Origin: an uncultured Bacillus sp.
Lineage (GTDB): Bacteria; Bacillota; Bacilli; Bacillales_B; DSM-18226
Length of the DNA stretch: 64,000 nucleotides
Direction of reading: 5' to 3'
Assembly (NCBI RefSeq): GCF_946478885.1
Contig: NZ_CAMLDX010000003.1
Span: 1-64,000 of the forward strand
Shown in pieces: positions 15,643 to 24,110 of this stretch (the stretch's first letter is position 1; every line of letters begins with the position of its first letter). The notes beneath the pieces were generated by a model. That model saw only the letters and a program-made list of their open reading frames with translations, searched no databases and was not told the origin of the DNA. Position numbers and translations under genes: made by a program.

Positions 15643-16656
15643 ATGAATGGAAAACGTTGGGCAGCGCTTGGAATCGCTGTTGTACTCTTTGGTTTCTCCG
15701 CTGCAATTAATACGTTAACTCTTTTTTTTAGTAAAGATTTTCAAACAGCAATGGATGAGTTCATGAATCCGACAAGTGGGTTTATGATGGAAGAAGTGAT
15801 TGAAGATGGAAATCCAATGGAAAAAATTGTTGTGCTTGATTTGAACGGAACGATACAGGATACGGGCGAGGCCTCTTCAATCTTTATGACATCGGGCTAT
15901 CATCACCGTACATTTATGGACAATTTGGATCAGGCAAAAGAAGATCCGGATGTAAAAGGAATTATTATAAAAGTGAATACTCCCGGTGGCGGTGTAGTTG
16001 AAAGTGCGGAGATTCACGATAAAATCGTTGAGATTCAGAAGGAAGCCAAAAAGCCGGTCTATATTTCAATGGGATCGATGGCGGCTTCAGGTGGCTATTA
16101 CATATCGGCGCCAGCTAACAAAATATTTGCCAGTCCGGAAACATTAACAGGTTCCCTTGGGGTTATTATGCAGGGGGTTAATGTGGCTGGATTAGCTGAA
16201 AAATATGGTGTGAAATTTGAAACGATTAAATCAGGTGAATTTAAAGATATCATGAGTTCTTACAGAGACATGACAGATGAAGAAAGAACTATCTTACAGG
16301 AAATGATCAATCACTCCTATGACGGCTTTGTAAAGGTTATTTCGGAAGGACGAGGCATTCCTGAAGATGAAGTCAGAAAGATTGCCGACGGAAGAATTTA
16401 TGACGGACGGCAGGCAAAGGAATTACATTTGGTTGACGAATACGGTTACTTTGAAGATGTAGTGGCGGCAATGAAAAAAGATAAAAAGATCAAAGATGCT
16501 CAAGTTGTACAATATTCACAAAATATGGGATTCAGTTCATTGTTCAGTATGTCTGCCCGCAAGTTAATGGGAGAGGATGATATTGAACTGACAGGAATTT
16601 TAGAGTTATTGTCAAATCAGAATTCACCAAGATTGATGTACCTTTATGCGGAATAG
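15643..16656 (+). CDS. sppA: signal peptide peptidase SppA
   Basis: The 337-residue membrane-bound serine protease (S49 family) degrades leftover signal peptides and participates in lantibiotic resistance. One N-terminal membrane segment (about 7-29) is followed by the protease domain. The Ser/Lys dyad is visible as S149 in GSMAASGGYY and K201 in SGEFKD, two residues offset from the B. subtilis pair. Length matches the short Gram-positive form that assembles as an octamer. It is preceded by a sigma-W promoter and followed 12 nt later by yteJ. Confidence 0.96.
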   Translation: MNGKRWAALGIAVVLFGFSAAINTLTLFFSKDFQTAMDEFMNPTSGFMMEEVIEDGNPMEKIVVLDLNGTIQDTGEASSIFMTSGYHHRTFMDNLDQAKEDPDVKGIIIKVNTPGGGVVESAEIHDKIVEIQKEAKKPVYISMGSMAASGGYYISAPANKIFASPETLTGSLGVIMQGVNVAGLAEKYGVKFETIKSGEFKDIMSSYRDMTDEERTILQEMINHSYDGFVKVISEGRGIPEDEVRKIADGRIYDGRQAKELHLVDEYGYFEDVVAAMKKDKKIKDAQVVQYSQNMGFSSLFSMSARKLMGEDDIELTGILELLSNQNSPRLMYLYAE

Positions 16657-16668
16657 GGGGGAGCTGTA

Positions 16669-17199
16669 ATGGACTTAGAAAAACAGGAATTCGAAAAAAC
16701 GATACAGGAAAATAAACCTCTCGAACAGACTGCTGAATCATTGGAACGGAGTTTTGATGAAGGAGACGTATCCTTTGCGGAGGCAAAACCGAACTATGCC
16801 GGATTTTGGATTCGGTTTTGGGCTTATTTACTGGATTTGATCGTCATTGGAAGTATAAACGGAATCTTAGTGTATCCTGTCTTCCGCCTTCTGGATCTGC
16901 CAGCAAAGGAGTCTAGCATGTTTGCCCCGGTATCGATCATTACAGCTGTCTTCTTTTATGGCTATTTTGTTCTGATGACGAAGTTCTTCGGTCAAACTTT
17001 AGGTAAGATGGTATTTGGATTAAAGGTAACGACGATAGAAAATAAAAAAATGAATTGGTCAACCGTCTTATTTCGTGAATGGATTGGAAGATTTATTTCG
17101 ACTACAATTTTTATTTTGTATGCTGTGGTAGCGTTTTTACCAAAGAAACAAGGATTACATGATTTATTTGCCGATACAGTTGTGATTCATGAGCGTTGA
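16669..17199 (+). CDS. yteJ: RDD-family membrane protein YteJ, SppA partner
   Basis: The 176-residue protein has an acidic N-terminal tail (1-40) and an RDD domain with three predicted membrane segments (about 52-72, 86-106 and 140-160) and the GKMVFGLKV motif. In B. subtilis YteJ is made with SppA and inhibits it, limiting self-damage. The start at 16669 follows GGGGGGAG. The same operon pairing and a terminator right after it support this identification. Confidence 0.88.
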   Translation: MDLEKQEFEKTIQENKPLEQTAESLERSFDEGDVSFAEAKPNYAGFWIRFWAYLLDLIVIGSINGILVYPVFRLLDLPAKESSMFAPVSIITAVFFYGYFVLMTKFFGQTLGKMVFGLKVTTIENKKMNWSTVLFREWIGRFISTTIFILYAVVAFLPKKQGLHDLFADTVVIHER

Positions 17200-17235
17200 T
17201 TAGGAAGAATATCCGATAAACTCTATAAATTTGAA

Positions 17236-17266
17236 AGCCTGCTGATTGGATCAGCAGGTTTATTTA
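17236..17266 (+). terminator. sppA-yteJ terminator
   Basis: GCCTGCTGAT pairs with ATCAGCAGGT around a TGG loop, followed by TTATTTATG; a further T-run lies at 17271. It closes the sigma-W operon. Confidence 0.75.
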
Positions 17267-17312
17267 TGCCTTTTTTTGCTAATAATAACAGGCTGAAAGG
17301 TAGTGAATCAAA

Positions 17313-18008
17313 TTGAAATGGATTTGGATTGGATGCATACTGCTGCTATTATTGCTAGTCTTAATTCTCCTGTCAAAAATAAAGGTGTCTATTTATTATT
17401 CACATGCTCAAGATGATGATTCTCTACAGGTCGACTTCCGTGCCTTATTTGGACTTATAAAATACAGACTGAATGTGCCGCTTGTGAAGGTGGATGAGGA
17501 TTCGTCCACACTGGTTATTGATAAAAAGCTTGAGTCGGAAGGCGGGAAAATAAAAAATAAATCCATAACCCAAATTTCCGGAGAGGACATGCTAAAAAAC
17601 TTTCAGGATTTTAGAACTTTATTGCGGCACATCGTATCCTTTCATCGTATTATTCGGCATTTTTTTAAAAAGGTGAAAGTCACCGAACTGGACTGGAGAA
17701 CAAATATTGGCGCAGGTGATGCGGCTTTAACCGGGATACTCACCGGTGCGTTATGGACGATAAAGGGAAGTCTTATCGGGTTAATCAGCGAATATTTTCT
17801 TCTGCAGAATATCCCTCGAATTACGGTTCAACCGCATTTTCAAATGAAAGTAACCCAAACGATTTTTAAGTGTATGCTTCAATTTCGAATCGGGCATGCT
17901 ATGCTTGCAGGAATTAAAATCGTCAAATTTTGGAAAGGTGGATGGCCAAAGCTTCACAAGAAACCTTTTTCCGCCTTATCACAAGACAAGACAAATTCAA
18001 TTTCATAG
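17313..18008 (+). CDS. ytfI: DUF2953 protein YtfI
   Basis: The 231-residue protein begins with a strongly hydrophobic segment (residues 3-22) and has a DUF2953 region (about 40-215; DWRTNIGAGDAALTG is the recognisable core). In sporeformers it is always encoded just before gerW/ytfJ; its function is unknown but the link suggests a spore or envelope role. Start is TTG at 17313 with AAAGGTAG about 10 nt upstream; no in-frame ATG fits better. It runs into ytfJ with a 14-nt gap. Confidence 0.8.
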   Translation: MKWIWIGCILLLLLLVLILLSKIKVSIYYSHAQDDDSLQVDFRALFGLIKYRLNVPLVKVDEDSSTLVIDKKLESEGGKIKNKSITQISGEDMLKNFQDFRTLLRHIVSFHRIIRHFFKKVKVTELDWRTNIGAGDAALTGILTGALWTIKGSLIGLISEYFLLQNIPRITVQPHFQMKVTQTIFKCMLQFRIGHAMLAGIKIVKFWKGGWPKLHKKPFSALSQDKTNSIS

Positions 18009-18022
18009 AGGAGGCAGATTAG

Positions 18023-18517
18023 ATGTCCGATCATCCAATTCAAGGATTAATGACAACCGCAATGGAAAATTTAAAGGAAATGATCGATGTAAATACGATT
18101 ATCGGAGACCCGGTTGAAACCCCGGATGGAAGTGTCATTTTAACGGTTTCAAAGGTAGGTTTTGGATTTGCTGCAGGAGGCAGTGAATTTATTATGAATG
18201 GAAACGGAGGGTCGGAAGGAGGAAATCAAGGCTCCGACAAGTCAAAGCACCCGTTTGGCGGTGGTAGTGGCGGCGGAGTTTCCATTACTCCGATTGCGTT
18301 TTTAATTGTGAACTCATATGGGGTCAAAATGGTACATTTAGATGAAAGTACACATTTGTATGAACGAATTCTCGATCTTGCCCCACAGGCTGTTGATAAA
18401 ATACAGAAAATATTTGCCAATAATGATAAAAATAATACAGACTCCAGTTCAAATCAAGGAAATCATACACAACAACAGAATGAATATAATGGGCCTAAGC
18501 ACGATCTTGGTTTATAA
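18023..18517 (+). CDS. ytfJ: spore protein YtfJ (GerW family)
   Basis: The 164-residue protein of the GerW/YtfJ family has the conserved N-terminal region MENLKEMIDVNTIIGDPV, a VSKVGFGFAAGGSEF motif (about 44-58), a Gly-rich linker (62-92) and the SITPIAFLIV segment. B. subtilis GerW is a forespore protein needed for L-alanine-triggered germination. The C-terminal 40 residues are Asn/Gln-rich and low complexity. AGGAGG lies 8 nt before the ATG. It follows ytfI in an operon and ends at a strong terminator. Confidence 0.9.
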   Translation: MSDHPIQGLMTTAMENLKEMIDVNTIIGDPVETPDGSVILTVSKVGFGFAAGGSEFIMNGNGGSEGGNQGSDKSKHPFGGGSGGGVSITPIAFLIVNSYGVKMVHLDESTHLYERILDLAPQAVDKIQKIFANNDKNNTDSSSNQGNHTQQQNEYNGPKHDLGL

Positions 18518-18526
18518 TTTAAATTT

Positions 18527-18560
18527 GGTTAACTTTCGAATGAGAGTTAACCTTTTTTTT
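18527..18560 (+). terminator. ytfI-ytfJ terminator
   Basis: GGTTAACTTTC pairs with GAGAGTTAACC around a GAAT loop and is followed by eight Ts. Confidence 0.9.
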
Positions 18561-18643
18561 GAATATCGCACTGCAATTAGAAAGTGTATTGGATGAGCAG
18601 GCGTTTTTTTAGAGGGTGGTTCCTAAATCGCAGGTCAAATTAA

Positions 18644-18672
18644 TTGCAAAATTTGTAGAAAAGTAATATAGT
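18644..18672 (+). promoter_or_regulatory. tpx sigma-A promoter
   Basis: TTGCAA (18644-18649), 17 bp, TATAGT (18667-18672). It would give a leader of about 30 nt before the AAGGAGG ribosome site. Confidence 0.6.
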
Positions 18673-18710
18673 TTTCACTGTACATATATTGTTTAAGGAG
18701 GAAGATGAAA

Positions 18711-19211
18711 TTGGCATCTGTTACATTTGCAAATAGTTCTGTTACATTAATTGGAAATGAAGTGAAAGTTGGAGATAAAGCGCCCAATTTTACAGTTTTA
18801 GCTAATGATTTAACACCTGTTACATTAGCTGATACTAAAGGAAGTGTCCGTTTAATCAGTGTTGTTCCGTCGTTAGATACTGGTGTTTGTGATGCTCAAA
18901 CGCGTCGTTTCAATGAAGAAGCAGCAAAATTAGATAATGTGAATATTTTAACTATCAGTGTTGATCTTCCATTTGCACAAAAACGCTGGTGTGGTGCTGC
19001 GGGTATTGACAAAGTTCAAACTCTATCAGACCATCGTGACCTTTCTTTTGGCGAAGCTTTCGGAGTAGCGATCAAAGAACTTCGTTTATTAGCCCGTGCA
19101 GTATTTGTTGTTGATTCTAACGATGTTGTTACATATGTGGAATATGTACCTGAAGTGACAACGCATCCAAATTACGAAGCAGCAATTGAAGCAGCAAAGC
19201 AAGCACAATAA
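18711..19211 (+). CDS. tpx: thiol peroxidase
   Basis: The 166-residue atypical 2-Cys peroxiredoxin reduces peroxides using thioredoxin. The peroxidatic cysteine is C60 in TGVCDAQT and the resolving cysteine C94 in RWCGAAG; the SLDTGVC and SDHRDLSFGEAFGV motifs are typical. I chose the TTG at 18711 (protein beginning MASVTF) because AAGGAGG lies 9 nt before it, while the ATG two codons earlier is only 3 nt away. Length equals B. subtilis Tpx (YtgI). It stands alone with its own promoter, bounded by a terminator and repeat copy 2. Confidence 0.96.
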   Translation: MASVTFANSSVTLIGNEVKVGDKAPNFTVLANDLTPVTLADTKGSVRLISVVPSLDTGVCDAQTRRFNEEAAKLDNVNILTISVDLPFAQKRWCGAAGIDKVQTLSDHRDLSFGEAFGVAIKELRLLARAVFVVDSNDVVTYVEYVPEVTTHPNYEAAIEAAKQAQ

Positions 19212-19238
19212 TAAAAGGCCATTACTGCAAGTAGCAAA

Positions 19239-19356
19239 GAACTGTCCCATAAGGTGTCAGACATCCGCAATTGATCTATATCCAGTGCAGATTTATGCAA
19301 AGGGATACGAGATACAGTTTTGTGGTGTCTGACACCTTTTGCTTTTGGGTCAGTTC
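19239..19356. repeat. GGTGTCAGACA palindromic repeat, copy 2
   Basis: Outer arms GAACTGTCCC (19239-19248) and GGGTCAGTTC (19347-19356) enclose GGTGTCAGACA (19253-19263) and TGTCTGACACC (19326-19336). The 60-bp middle is homologous to copy 3 and, in reverse orientation, to copy 5. It lies between tpx and ytxK, ends in a T-run, and probably terminates tpx. Confidence 0.85.
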
Positions 19357-19442
19357 CTTTTTTGTTAAAATGGCAGTAAGCTTGTATAAAGACTGGAACG
19401 CGGCTAAAATAGGAAAGAAACTATGTGCAGGAGGAGATATAT

Positions 19443-20429
19443 GTGAAAACCACAGCGGTTGAGGAATTGTTTACCGTTATCAATGAAAGTGCGAATATCC
19501 TGCAGAAGGAGCTGAACTGCAGCTATTTAGAGGCATTGGCTGAAACTGGGGAAAATATTTTTCAACAATCCATTCTTCAAAATATGGAAAATGAATGGTC
19601 ACTTAAACGACTGAAGAAAAAGTATGAAGGTCTGAATTTGATTGAATATTCAAAAGAAGACATTCGAAAGTCATTTCAATTGGCGATATTAAAAGGAATG
19701 AAGGAAAGTATACAGCCAAACCATCAAATGACTCCTGACTCAATAGGGATGTTGATTGGTTATTTACTTAATAAATTTATCAGGCAGAGTTCCTATCGAT
19801 TATTGGATCCCGCTGTAGGAACAGGAAATTTATTGACTGCTGCCATGAATCAAGGAATACATAAGCATATTGAGGGCATTGGCATCGAAATAGATGATTT
19901 ATTAATTAAGCTGGCTTATGTAAATGCAAATCTGCAGAAGCACCCAATTGATTTATATAATCAGGATAGTCTGGAACCACTTTTTATTAAAAAGGCTGAT
20001 GCCGTCATCAGCGATCTTCCGGTGGGCTACTATCCAAATGATATTCGTGCGGCTGACTACAAGCTAAAGGCTGATAAGGGTCATTCATTTGCCCATCATC
20101 TGTTTATCGAACAAAGCATCCGCTATGTAAAACCGGGAGGCTACTTGTTTTTTCTTATTCCAAACGAATTGTTTGAAAGTGATCAAGCTAAAAAACTGCA
20201 GCAGTTTTTAAAAGATACTGTATACATACAGGGTGTGATACAACTACCCGAGTCTTTATTTAAAAATAAAATGAATGCTAAGAATATTCTGATTCTCCAA
20301 AAGAAGGGAGAGAACGTGGAGCCGCCGAAGCAGGCATTGTTAGTCAATATGCCTTCCCTATCGAATGGACGGGAATTGGAAAAAATTCTGCATAGCATGG
20401 AGCAATGGCTGAACGAAAATAAGGAATAA
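19443..20429 (+). CDS. ytxK: class I SAM-dependent methyltransferase YtxK
   Basis: The 328-residue protein resembles N6-adenine DNA methylases: helical N-terminus (1-105), SAM-binding motif I LLDPAVGTGNLL (about 120-131), an acidic motif II GIEIDD, and motif IV at SDLPVGYYP. The usual catalytic (N/D)PP(Y/F) is therefore DLPVGYYP, characteristic of the YtxK group, which is conserved beside ackA without a restriction partner. Target is unknown. Start is GTG at 19443 with GGAGGAG 7-8 nt upstream. Confidence 0.85.
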   Translation: MKTTAVEELFTVINESANILQKELNCSYLEALAETGENIFQQSILQNMENEWSLKRLKKKYEGLNLIEYSKEDIRKSFQLAILKGMKESIQPNHQMTPDSIGMLIGYLLNKFIRQSSYRLLDPAVGTGNLLTAAMNQGIHKHIEGIGIEIDDLLIKLAYVNANLQKHPIDLYNQDSLEPLFIKKADAVISDLPVGYYPNDIRAADYKLKADKGHSFAHHLFIEQSIRYVKPGGYLFFLIPNELFESDQAKKLQQFLKDTVYIQGVIQLPESLFKNKMNAKNILILQKKGENVEPPKQALLVNMPSLSNGRELEKILHSMEQWLNENKE

Positions 20430-20479
20430 TATTAGTAGGTACTTTCATCCCGTTATGCATACATAAAAAACCAGCATAT

Positions 20480-20539
20480 CCTTTTGCTGAACAGGTACTT
20501 ATAGACTATATAAATCCTGCTCAGCAAAAGGTTTTTTTT
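20480..20539 (+). terminator. ytxK terminator
   Basis: CCTTTTGCTGA (20480-20490) and TCAGCAAAAGG (20521-20531) form an 11-bp perfect stem around a 30-nt loop with a further ACAGG/CCTG pairing, followed by seven or more Ts. Confidence 0.85.
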
Positions 20540-20595
20540 ATGAAAAATAATAAAATTAAAACAAATCGAACTGTCTGAATTGAATTATTTCGAAA

Positions 20596-20609
20596 TGTAA
20601 GCGTAGTCA
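20596..20609 (+). promoter_or_regulatory. cre-like site upstream of ackA
   Basis: TGTAAGCGTAGTCA matches the CcpA cre consensus TGWNANCGNTNWCA at all but one defined position. CcpA activates ackA in B. subtilis from an upstream cre during overflow metabolism. The site is about 140 bp before the ackA start; the promoter itself is not obvious. Confidence 0.55.
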
Positions 20610-20751
20610 TTTGAATATTTTCTTGAATAACTCAGCTTTCAATGTTTAAATGGGAAACTGAAGATATTAATTATAAAATAGTACAAAATAATCTTGTACT
20701 AGTATGCATTATGGTTAATACAGACTGTTATATAAAGGAGCGTTAGCAACC

Positions 20752-21939
20752 ATGGCAAAAATTATTGCAATTAACGCCGGCAGCTCATCGTTAAAATTCC
20801 AATTGTTTGAAATGCCGAGCGAAGAGGTTATTACAAAAGGGTTAATTGAAAGGATTGGACTAAAGGATTCAGTTTTTAATATTACTGTAAACGGTGACAA
20901 GCAAAAGGAAATACTGGATATTCCTGATCATAATGTTGCGGTTAAATTACTCTTATCTAAATTAACAGATTTAGGAATTATTAAATCCCTTGATGAAATT
21001 GAAGGGGTTGGACATCGTGTTGTACATGGAGGAGAGGAATTTGCGGATTCTATCTTAATTACAGAAGAAGTATTACAGAAGATTGATTCACTTTCAGAAC
21101 TGGCACCACTTCATAACCCTGCCAATGCAACCGGTATTAAGGCATTCCAAAAAGTGTTGCCTAATGTTCCTGCTGTGGCTGTGTTTGATACGGCGTTCCA
21201 TCAAACAATGCCAGAAAGCTCATTCTTATACAGCCTTCCTTATGAATATTATGAAAAATATGGAATTCGTAAATACGGTTTCCACGGTACTTCACATAAA
21301 TATGTTTCTGAACGTGCAGCTGAAATGCTGGGCAGGCCTTTAAGCCAATTACGGTTAATTTCCTGCCATTTAGGAAACGGGGCAAGTATTACAGCTATTA
21401 AAGGAGGAAAATCGATTGATACATCAATGGGATTCACTCCTCTTGCAGGTGTAACAATGGGTACACGCTCAGGTGATATTGACCCTGCCTTAATCCCATA
21501 TATTATGGAAAAAACAAATAAAACAGCGGATGAAGTATTAGACGTATTGAATAAGAAGAGTGGTATGCTGGCACTTTCTGGTTTTTCAAGTGACCTTCGT
21601 GATATTGAACAAGAAGCTGAAAAAGGCAACAAAAGAGCAGAACTTGCTTTATCTGTTTTTGCCAGCCGCATCCATACTTATATCGGTTCATATGCAGCTC
21701 GTATGTATGGCGTTGATGCCATTATCTTCACTGCAGGAATTGGTGAAAACAGTGAGGTCATCCGTGCCCGGGTATTGAACGGTCTTGAATTCATGGGCGT
21801 TTACTGGGATCCGACGTTGAATCAGCTTCATGGTGATGAACGTTTCATCAGCTATCCGCACTCACCGGTAAAAGTAATGGTGATTCCAACAGACGAAGAA
21901 GTTATGATTGCCCGCGATGTTGTTCGTTTAAGTAAATAA
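20752..21939 (+). CDS. ackA: acetate kinase
   Basis: The 395-residue enzyme makes acetate and ATP from acetyl phosphate in overflow metabolism. Family signatures are present: [10 protein letters not shown] (residues 6-15) for phosphate binding, [11 protein letters not shown] (about 144-154), GNGASI (about 207-212) and GIGENS (about 327-332). Length is standard. The ATG has AAGGAGCG upstream. It follows ytxK with its own control region, as in B. subtilis, and ends at a strong terminator. Confidence 0.98.
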   Translation: MAKIIAINAGSSSLKFQLFEMPSEEVITKGLIERIGLKDSVFNITVNGDKQKEILDIPDHNVAVKLLLSKLTDLGIIKSLDEIEGVGHRVVHGGEEFADSILITEEVLQKIDSLSELAPLHNPANATGIKAFQKVLPNVPAVAVFDTAFHQTMPESSFLYSLPYEYYEKYGIRKYGFHGTSHKYVSERAAEMLGRPLSQLRLISCHLGNGASITAIKGGKSIDTSMGFTPLAGVTMGTRSGDIDPALIPYIMEKTNKTADEVLDVLNKKSGMLALSGFSSDLRDIEQEAEKGNKRAELALSVFASRIHTYIGSYAARMYGVDAIIFTAGIGENSEVIRARVLNGLEFMGVYWDPTLNQLHGDERFISYPHSPVKVMVIPTDEEVMIARDVVRLSK

Positions 21940-21945
21940 TATGAC

Positions 21946-21983
21946 AAAAAAGACAAAGGTAACTACCTCCTTTGTCTTTTTTT
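21946..21983 (+). terminator. ackA terminator
   Basis: AAGACAAAGG and CCTTTGTCTT form a 10-bp stem with T-run after and A-run before; usable in both directions. Confidence 0.9.
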
Positions 21984-22106
21984 GACCGAAAATTAGAGCG
22001 TTGTCTGGCTGTTCAAACCCCTGCTGTTCATAAAGGATTTTGTTGAATGAATATGTTATACTAAACAAAACTCCATTATGACAACTAAACTTAAGGGGGA
22101 TTGTCA

Positions 22107-22943
22107 ATGTCACTAACAGCCCGCGAAAGGAAAGTGCTACAGGAGATTCAAGATTGGGAAAGTAGTTTGAATAGATATGAAGTAAATGATTTTCAACTAA
22201 TATATGACAAGTACATTGAACGTTCATTTCAACAATTGTCGGAAAAGGCTAGACAATCATTCAGTGAGGTGTTAGATAATGGCTTGTTCCATTTGCATGC
22301 ATTGATTCAAGGCTCGCAAATGCAAATGGATGCAAAGGAGAAAATAATTCTAAATGGTAGAATTTTCGATGAGGCAATTACAGAGATTGAAGATATGAAA
22401 CAGCTGTCCATCGATCAGCTTCAATACATAGCGAACCAGCAGATTGTAAGACATCGCCTCTATTCATTGACTCAGGGAGGAATGACTGGAACAGGCGGTG
22501 CGATATTGCTCGGATCGGATATTCCTTTTATGGCTGTTATCAATCTACGGATTGTACAATTGATTGCTTCTACTTATGGTGTTGAGGTAAATACACCATA
22601 TGAAATGATGACCGCCCTAAAGGTATTTAATGCCTCTATCTTGCCAAATCGTTTGAAGGGACAAGGATGGAATGACCTAAAGAATGACCTGCGAAATTCA
22701 CAAGAGCGTTATTTTTATGAGGGAAGTGAAGAGTTAGTCAATCTAGCATGGATTGAACAGCTGTTAAAGCAGGGATTAAAGGGGCTGGCCATTGTATTAT
22801 TACGCAAAAAAATGATACAAGGAGTACCTTTTATCAGCATGGCTGTTGGTGCTGGGATGAATTATCAATTAACACGAAAGGTTACTGAGTTTTCCCATAA
22901 ATATTATCAATTGCGATATTTAAGTGAGAAGGAAGCAAAGTAG
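22107..22943 (+). CDS. EcsC-family protein
   Basis: The 278-residue protein matches the EcsC family (C-terminal helical domain). It has a charged helical N-terminus (1-90), a Gly-rich segment TQGGMTGTGGAILLGSDIP (about 123-141), and a second Gly/Ala-rich hydrophobic stretch near 243-258 that could insert in or lie on the membrane. The name comes from EcsC beside the EcsAB transporter in B. subtilis, but no transporter genes are adjacent here and the function is unknown. The ATG has GGGGGA 7 nt upstream; an in-frame TTG two codons earlier is too close. It may be read together with moaB, 68 nt downstream. Confidence 0.8.
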   Translation: MSLTARERKVLQEIQDWESSLNRYEVNDFQLIYDKYIERSFQQLSEKARQSFSEVLDNGLFHLHALIQGSQMQMDAKEKIILNGRIFDEAITEIEDMKQLSIDQLQYIANQQIVRHRLYSLTQGGMTGTGGAILLGSDIPFMAVINLRIVQLIASTYGVEVNTPYEMMTALKVFNASILPNRLKGQGWNDLKNDLRNSQERYFYEGSEELVNLAWIEQLLKQGLKGLAIVLLRKKMIQGVPFISMAVGAGMNYQLTRKVTEFSHKYYQLRYLSEKEAK

Positions 22944-23011
22944 CGGTAAATGTATGACCAGATCATCCGGTATGGTTAACAACGCAGGCAACATAAGAAG
23001 GAGGAGCTTTG

Positions 23012-23527
23012 ATGAGCACGTATGAGCATAAGAAGGAAGCGCCTAAGAGTGTAACCTGTAAAGTGATTACAGTAAGTGATACTCGTGATCGGAATTCCGA
23101 TAAAAGCGGGCAATTAATGATAGAATTACTTAAACAGGCTGGATATCAAACAGGAGAATATGTCATCGTAAAGGATGAAGAGAACGAGATTCGCGCGGAG
23201 GTCTTAAAGGGCTGTCAAAACCCTGAGGTTGATGTCATTTTAACAAATGGCGGAACAGGGATTGCATTGCGGGACGTTACCATTGAAACGGTACAGAAGC
23301 TGTTTGATAAAGAAATAACCGGGTTTGGTGAATTATTCAGAATGCTCAGCTATCAGGAGGATATCGGCTCAGCAGCGATGCTCTCACGTGCCGCTGCCGG
23401 TGTTATCGGCAACAAAGCAGTGTTTGCTACACCGGGTTCATCGGGTGCTGTCAAATTGGCTATGAATAAATTAATTTTACCCGAGATTGGTCATGTCGTA
23501 AGAGAGTTAAAAAAAGACTTAAAATAG
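23012..23527 (+). CDS. moaB: molybdenum cofactor biosynthesis protein MoaB
   Basis: The 171-residue MoaB/MogA-family protein adenylylates molybdopterin before metal insertion. It has ITVSDTRDRNSDKSG (about 19-33), the substrate motif TNGGTGIALRDVTIE (about 78-92) and the PGSSGAVKLAMNKL loop near the C-terminus. The ATG has AGGAGG 7 nt upstream; the preceding TTG codon is less likely. Its position before argG agrees with B. subtilis. No other moa genes are in the window. Confidence 0.93.
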   Translation: MSTYEHKKEAPKSVTCKVITVSDTRDRNSDKSGQLMIELLKQAGYQTGEYVIVKDEENEIRAEVLKGCQNPEVDVILTNGGTGIALRDVTIETVQKLFDKEITGFGELFRMLSYQEDIGSAAMLSRAAAGVIGNKAVFATPGSSGAVKLAMNKLILPEIGHVVRELKKDLK

Positions 23528-23550
23528 AACCAAACACGTATGTTCATAGG

Positions 23551-23590
23551 AAAAAGTGACTTAAAGTGAATCCTTTAAGTCACTTTTTTT
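23551..23590. terminator. bidirectional terminator, moaB / small minus-strand gene
   Basis: AAAAAGTGACTTAAAG and CTTTAAGTCACTTTTTTT form a long A/T-flanked stem. It serves moaB from the left and the convergent minus-strand gene from the right, whose stop codon touches it. Confidence 0.9.
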
Positions 23591-23903
23591 AGTGATGCAC
23601 TTTTTCTGTAATATCTTGGTTAGTGCGAAACCAAAGCCATAAATCATTAATGATGGAAGCTAGTTCAGCAATTTCACTGTTCAAGCGGCATGAGTGTGCA
23701 AAATCATTTTCTTCAAAAAGCTCTTCCTGCTTGATATTAATTGTGTTTTCCAGCTTGAAAATATGGTCAGGTATTTTTCCTCTGATGGTTTCCCAGTTAA
23801 GCAAAATGGACTGCCTTGTTTCCAACGATAAATCATCCCACACGACGTTTATGACTGGCACAGGGATCCCCAGGCGTTTGTCAAGGGTGAAATAATCCTC
23901 CAT
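23589..23903 (-). CDS. small conserved-looking protein of unknown function
   Basis: The 104-residue soluble protein has no recognised domain. It begins MEDYFTLDKRLGIPVPVINVVWDDLS, is rich in acidic and aromatic residues, and has a helical C-terminal half (SEIAELASIINDLWLWFR). GGAGGAAAA lies right before the ATG, and it ends at a shared terminator, so it is a real gene. It diverges from argG. I cannot name a family. Confidence 0.65.
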   Translation of the reverse strand: MEDYFTLDKRLGIPVPVINVVWDDLSLETRQSILLNWETIRGKIPDHIFKLENTINIKQEELFEENDFAHSCRLNSEIAELASIINDLWLWFRTNQDITEKVHH

Positions 23904-24044
23904 GTTTTTTCCTCCTAAGTAGATGCATATATAGTCATCATTCTACTATACTCATTCTATGTCTTCCACTAAAATAATTTTAGGATAAATTGTCGAATAT
24001 GTATTGAATTTTTTTAAAAAAGTTGTTAAAGTGATATTCAGGTA

Positions 24045-24082
24045 ATTGAATAAAAATATAAATTAATGAATATTTATTCGGT
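24045..24082 (+). promoter_or_regulatory. ArgR/AhrC boxes upstream of argG
   Basis: AATGAATATTTATTCGGT (24065-24082) matches the AhrC/ArgR box TNTGAATWWWWATTCANW with two differences, and ATTGAATAAAAATATAAA (24045-24062) is a weaker adjacent copy. Paired boxes near the promoter are typical of arginine-repressed arg operons. Confidence 0.5.
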
Positions 24083-24110
24083 AAACATATATGAGGGGGA
24101 AAATACTGTT

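Noticed and set aside
19443..20429. Restriction-modification system at ytxK
   Set aside because: No restriction or specificity subunit nearby, and the gene is part of the conserved ytxK-ackA core arrangement.
21083..21691. Several frames overlapping ackA on both strands
   Set aside because: All are shadows of the conserved ackA reading frame.
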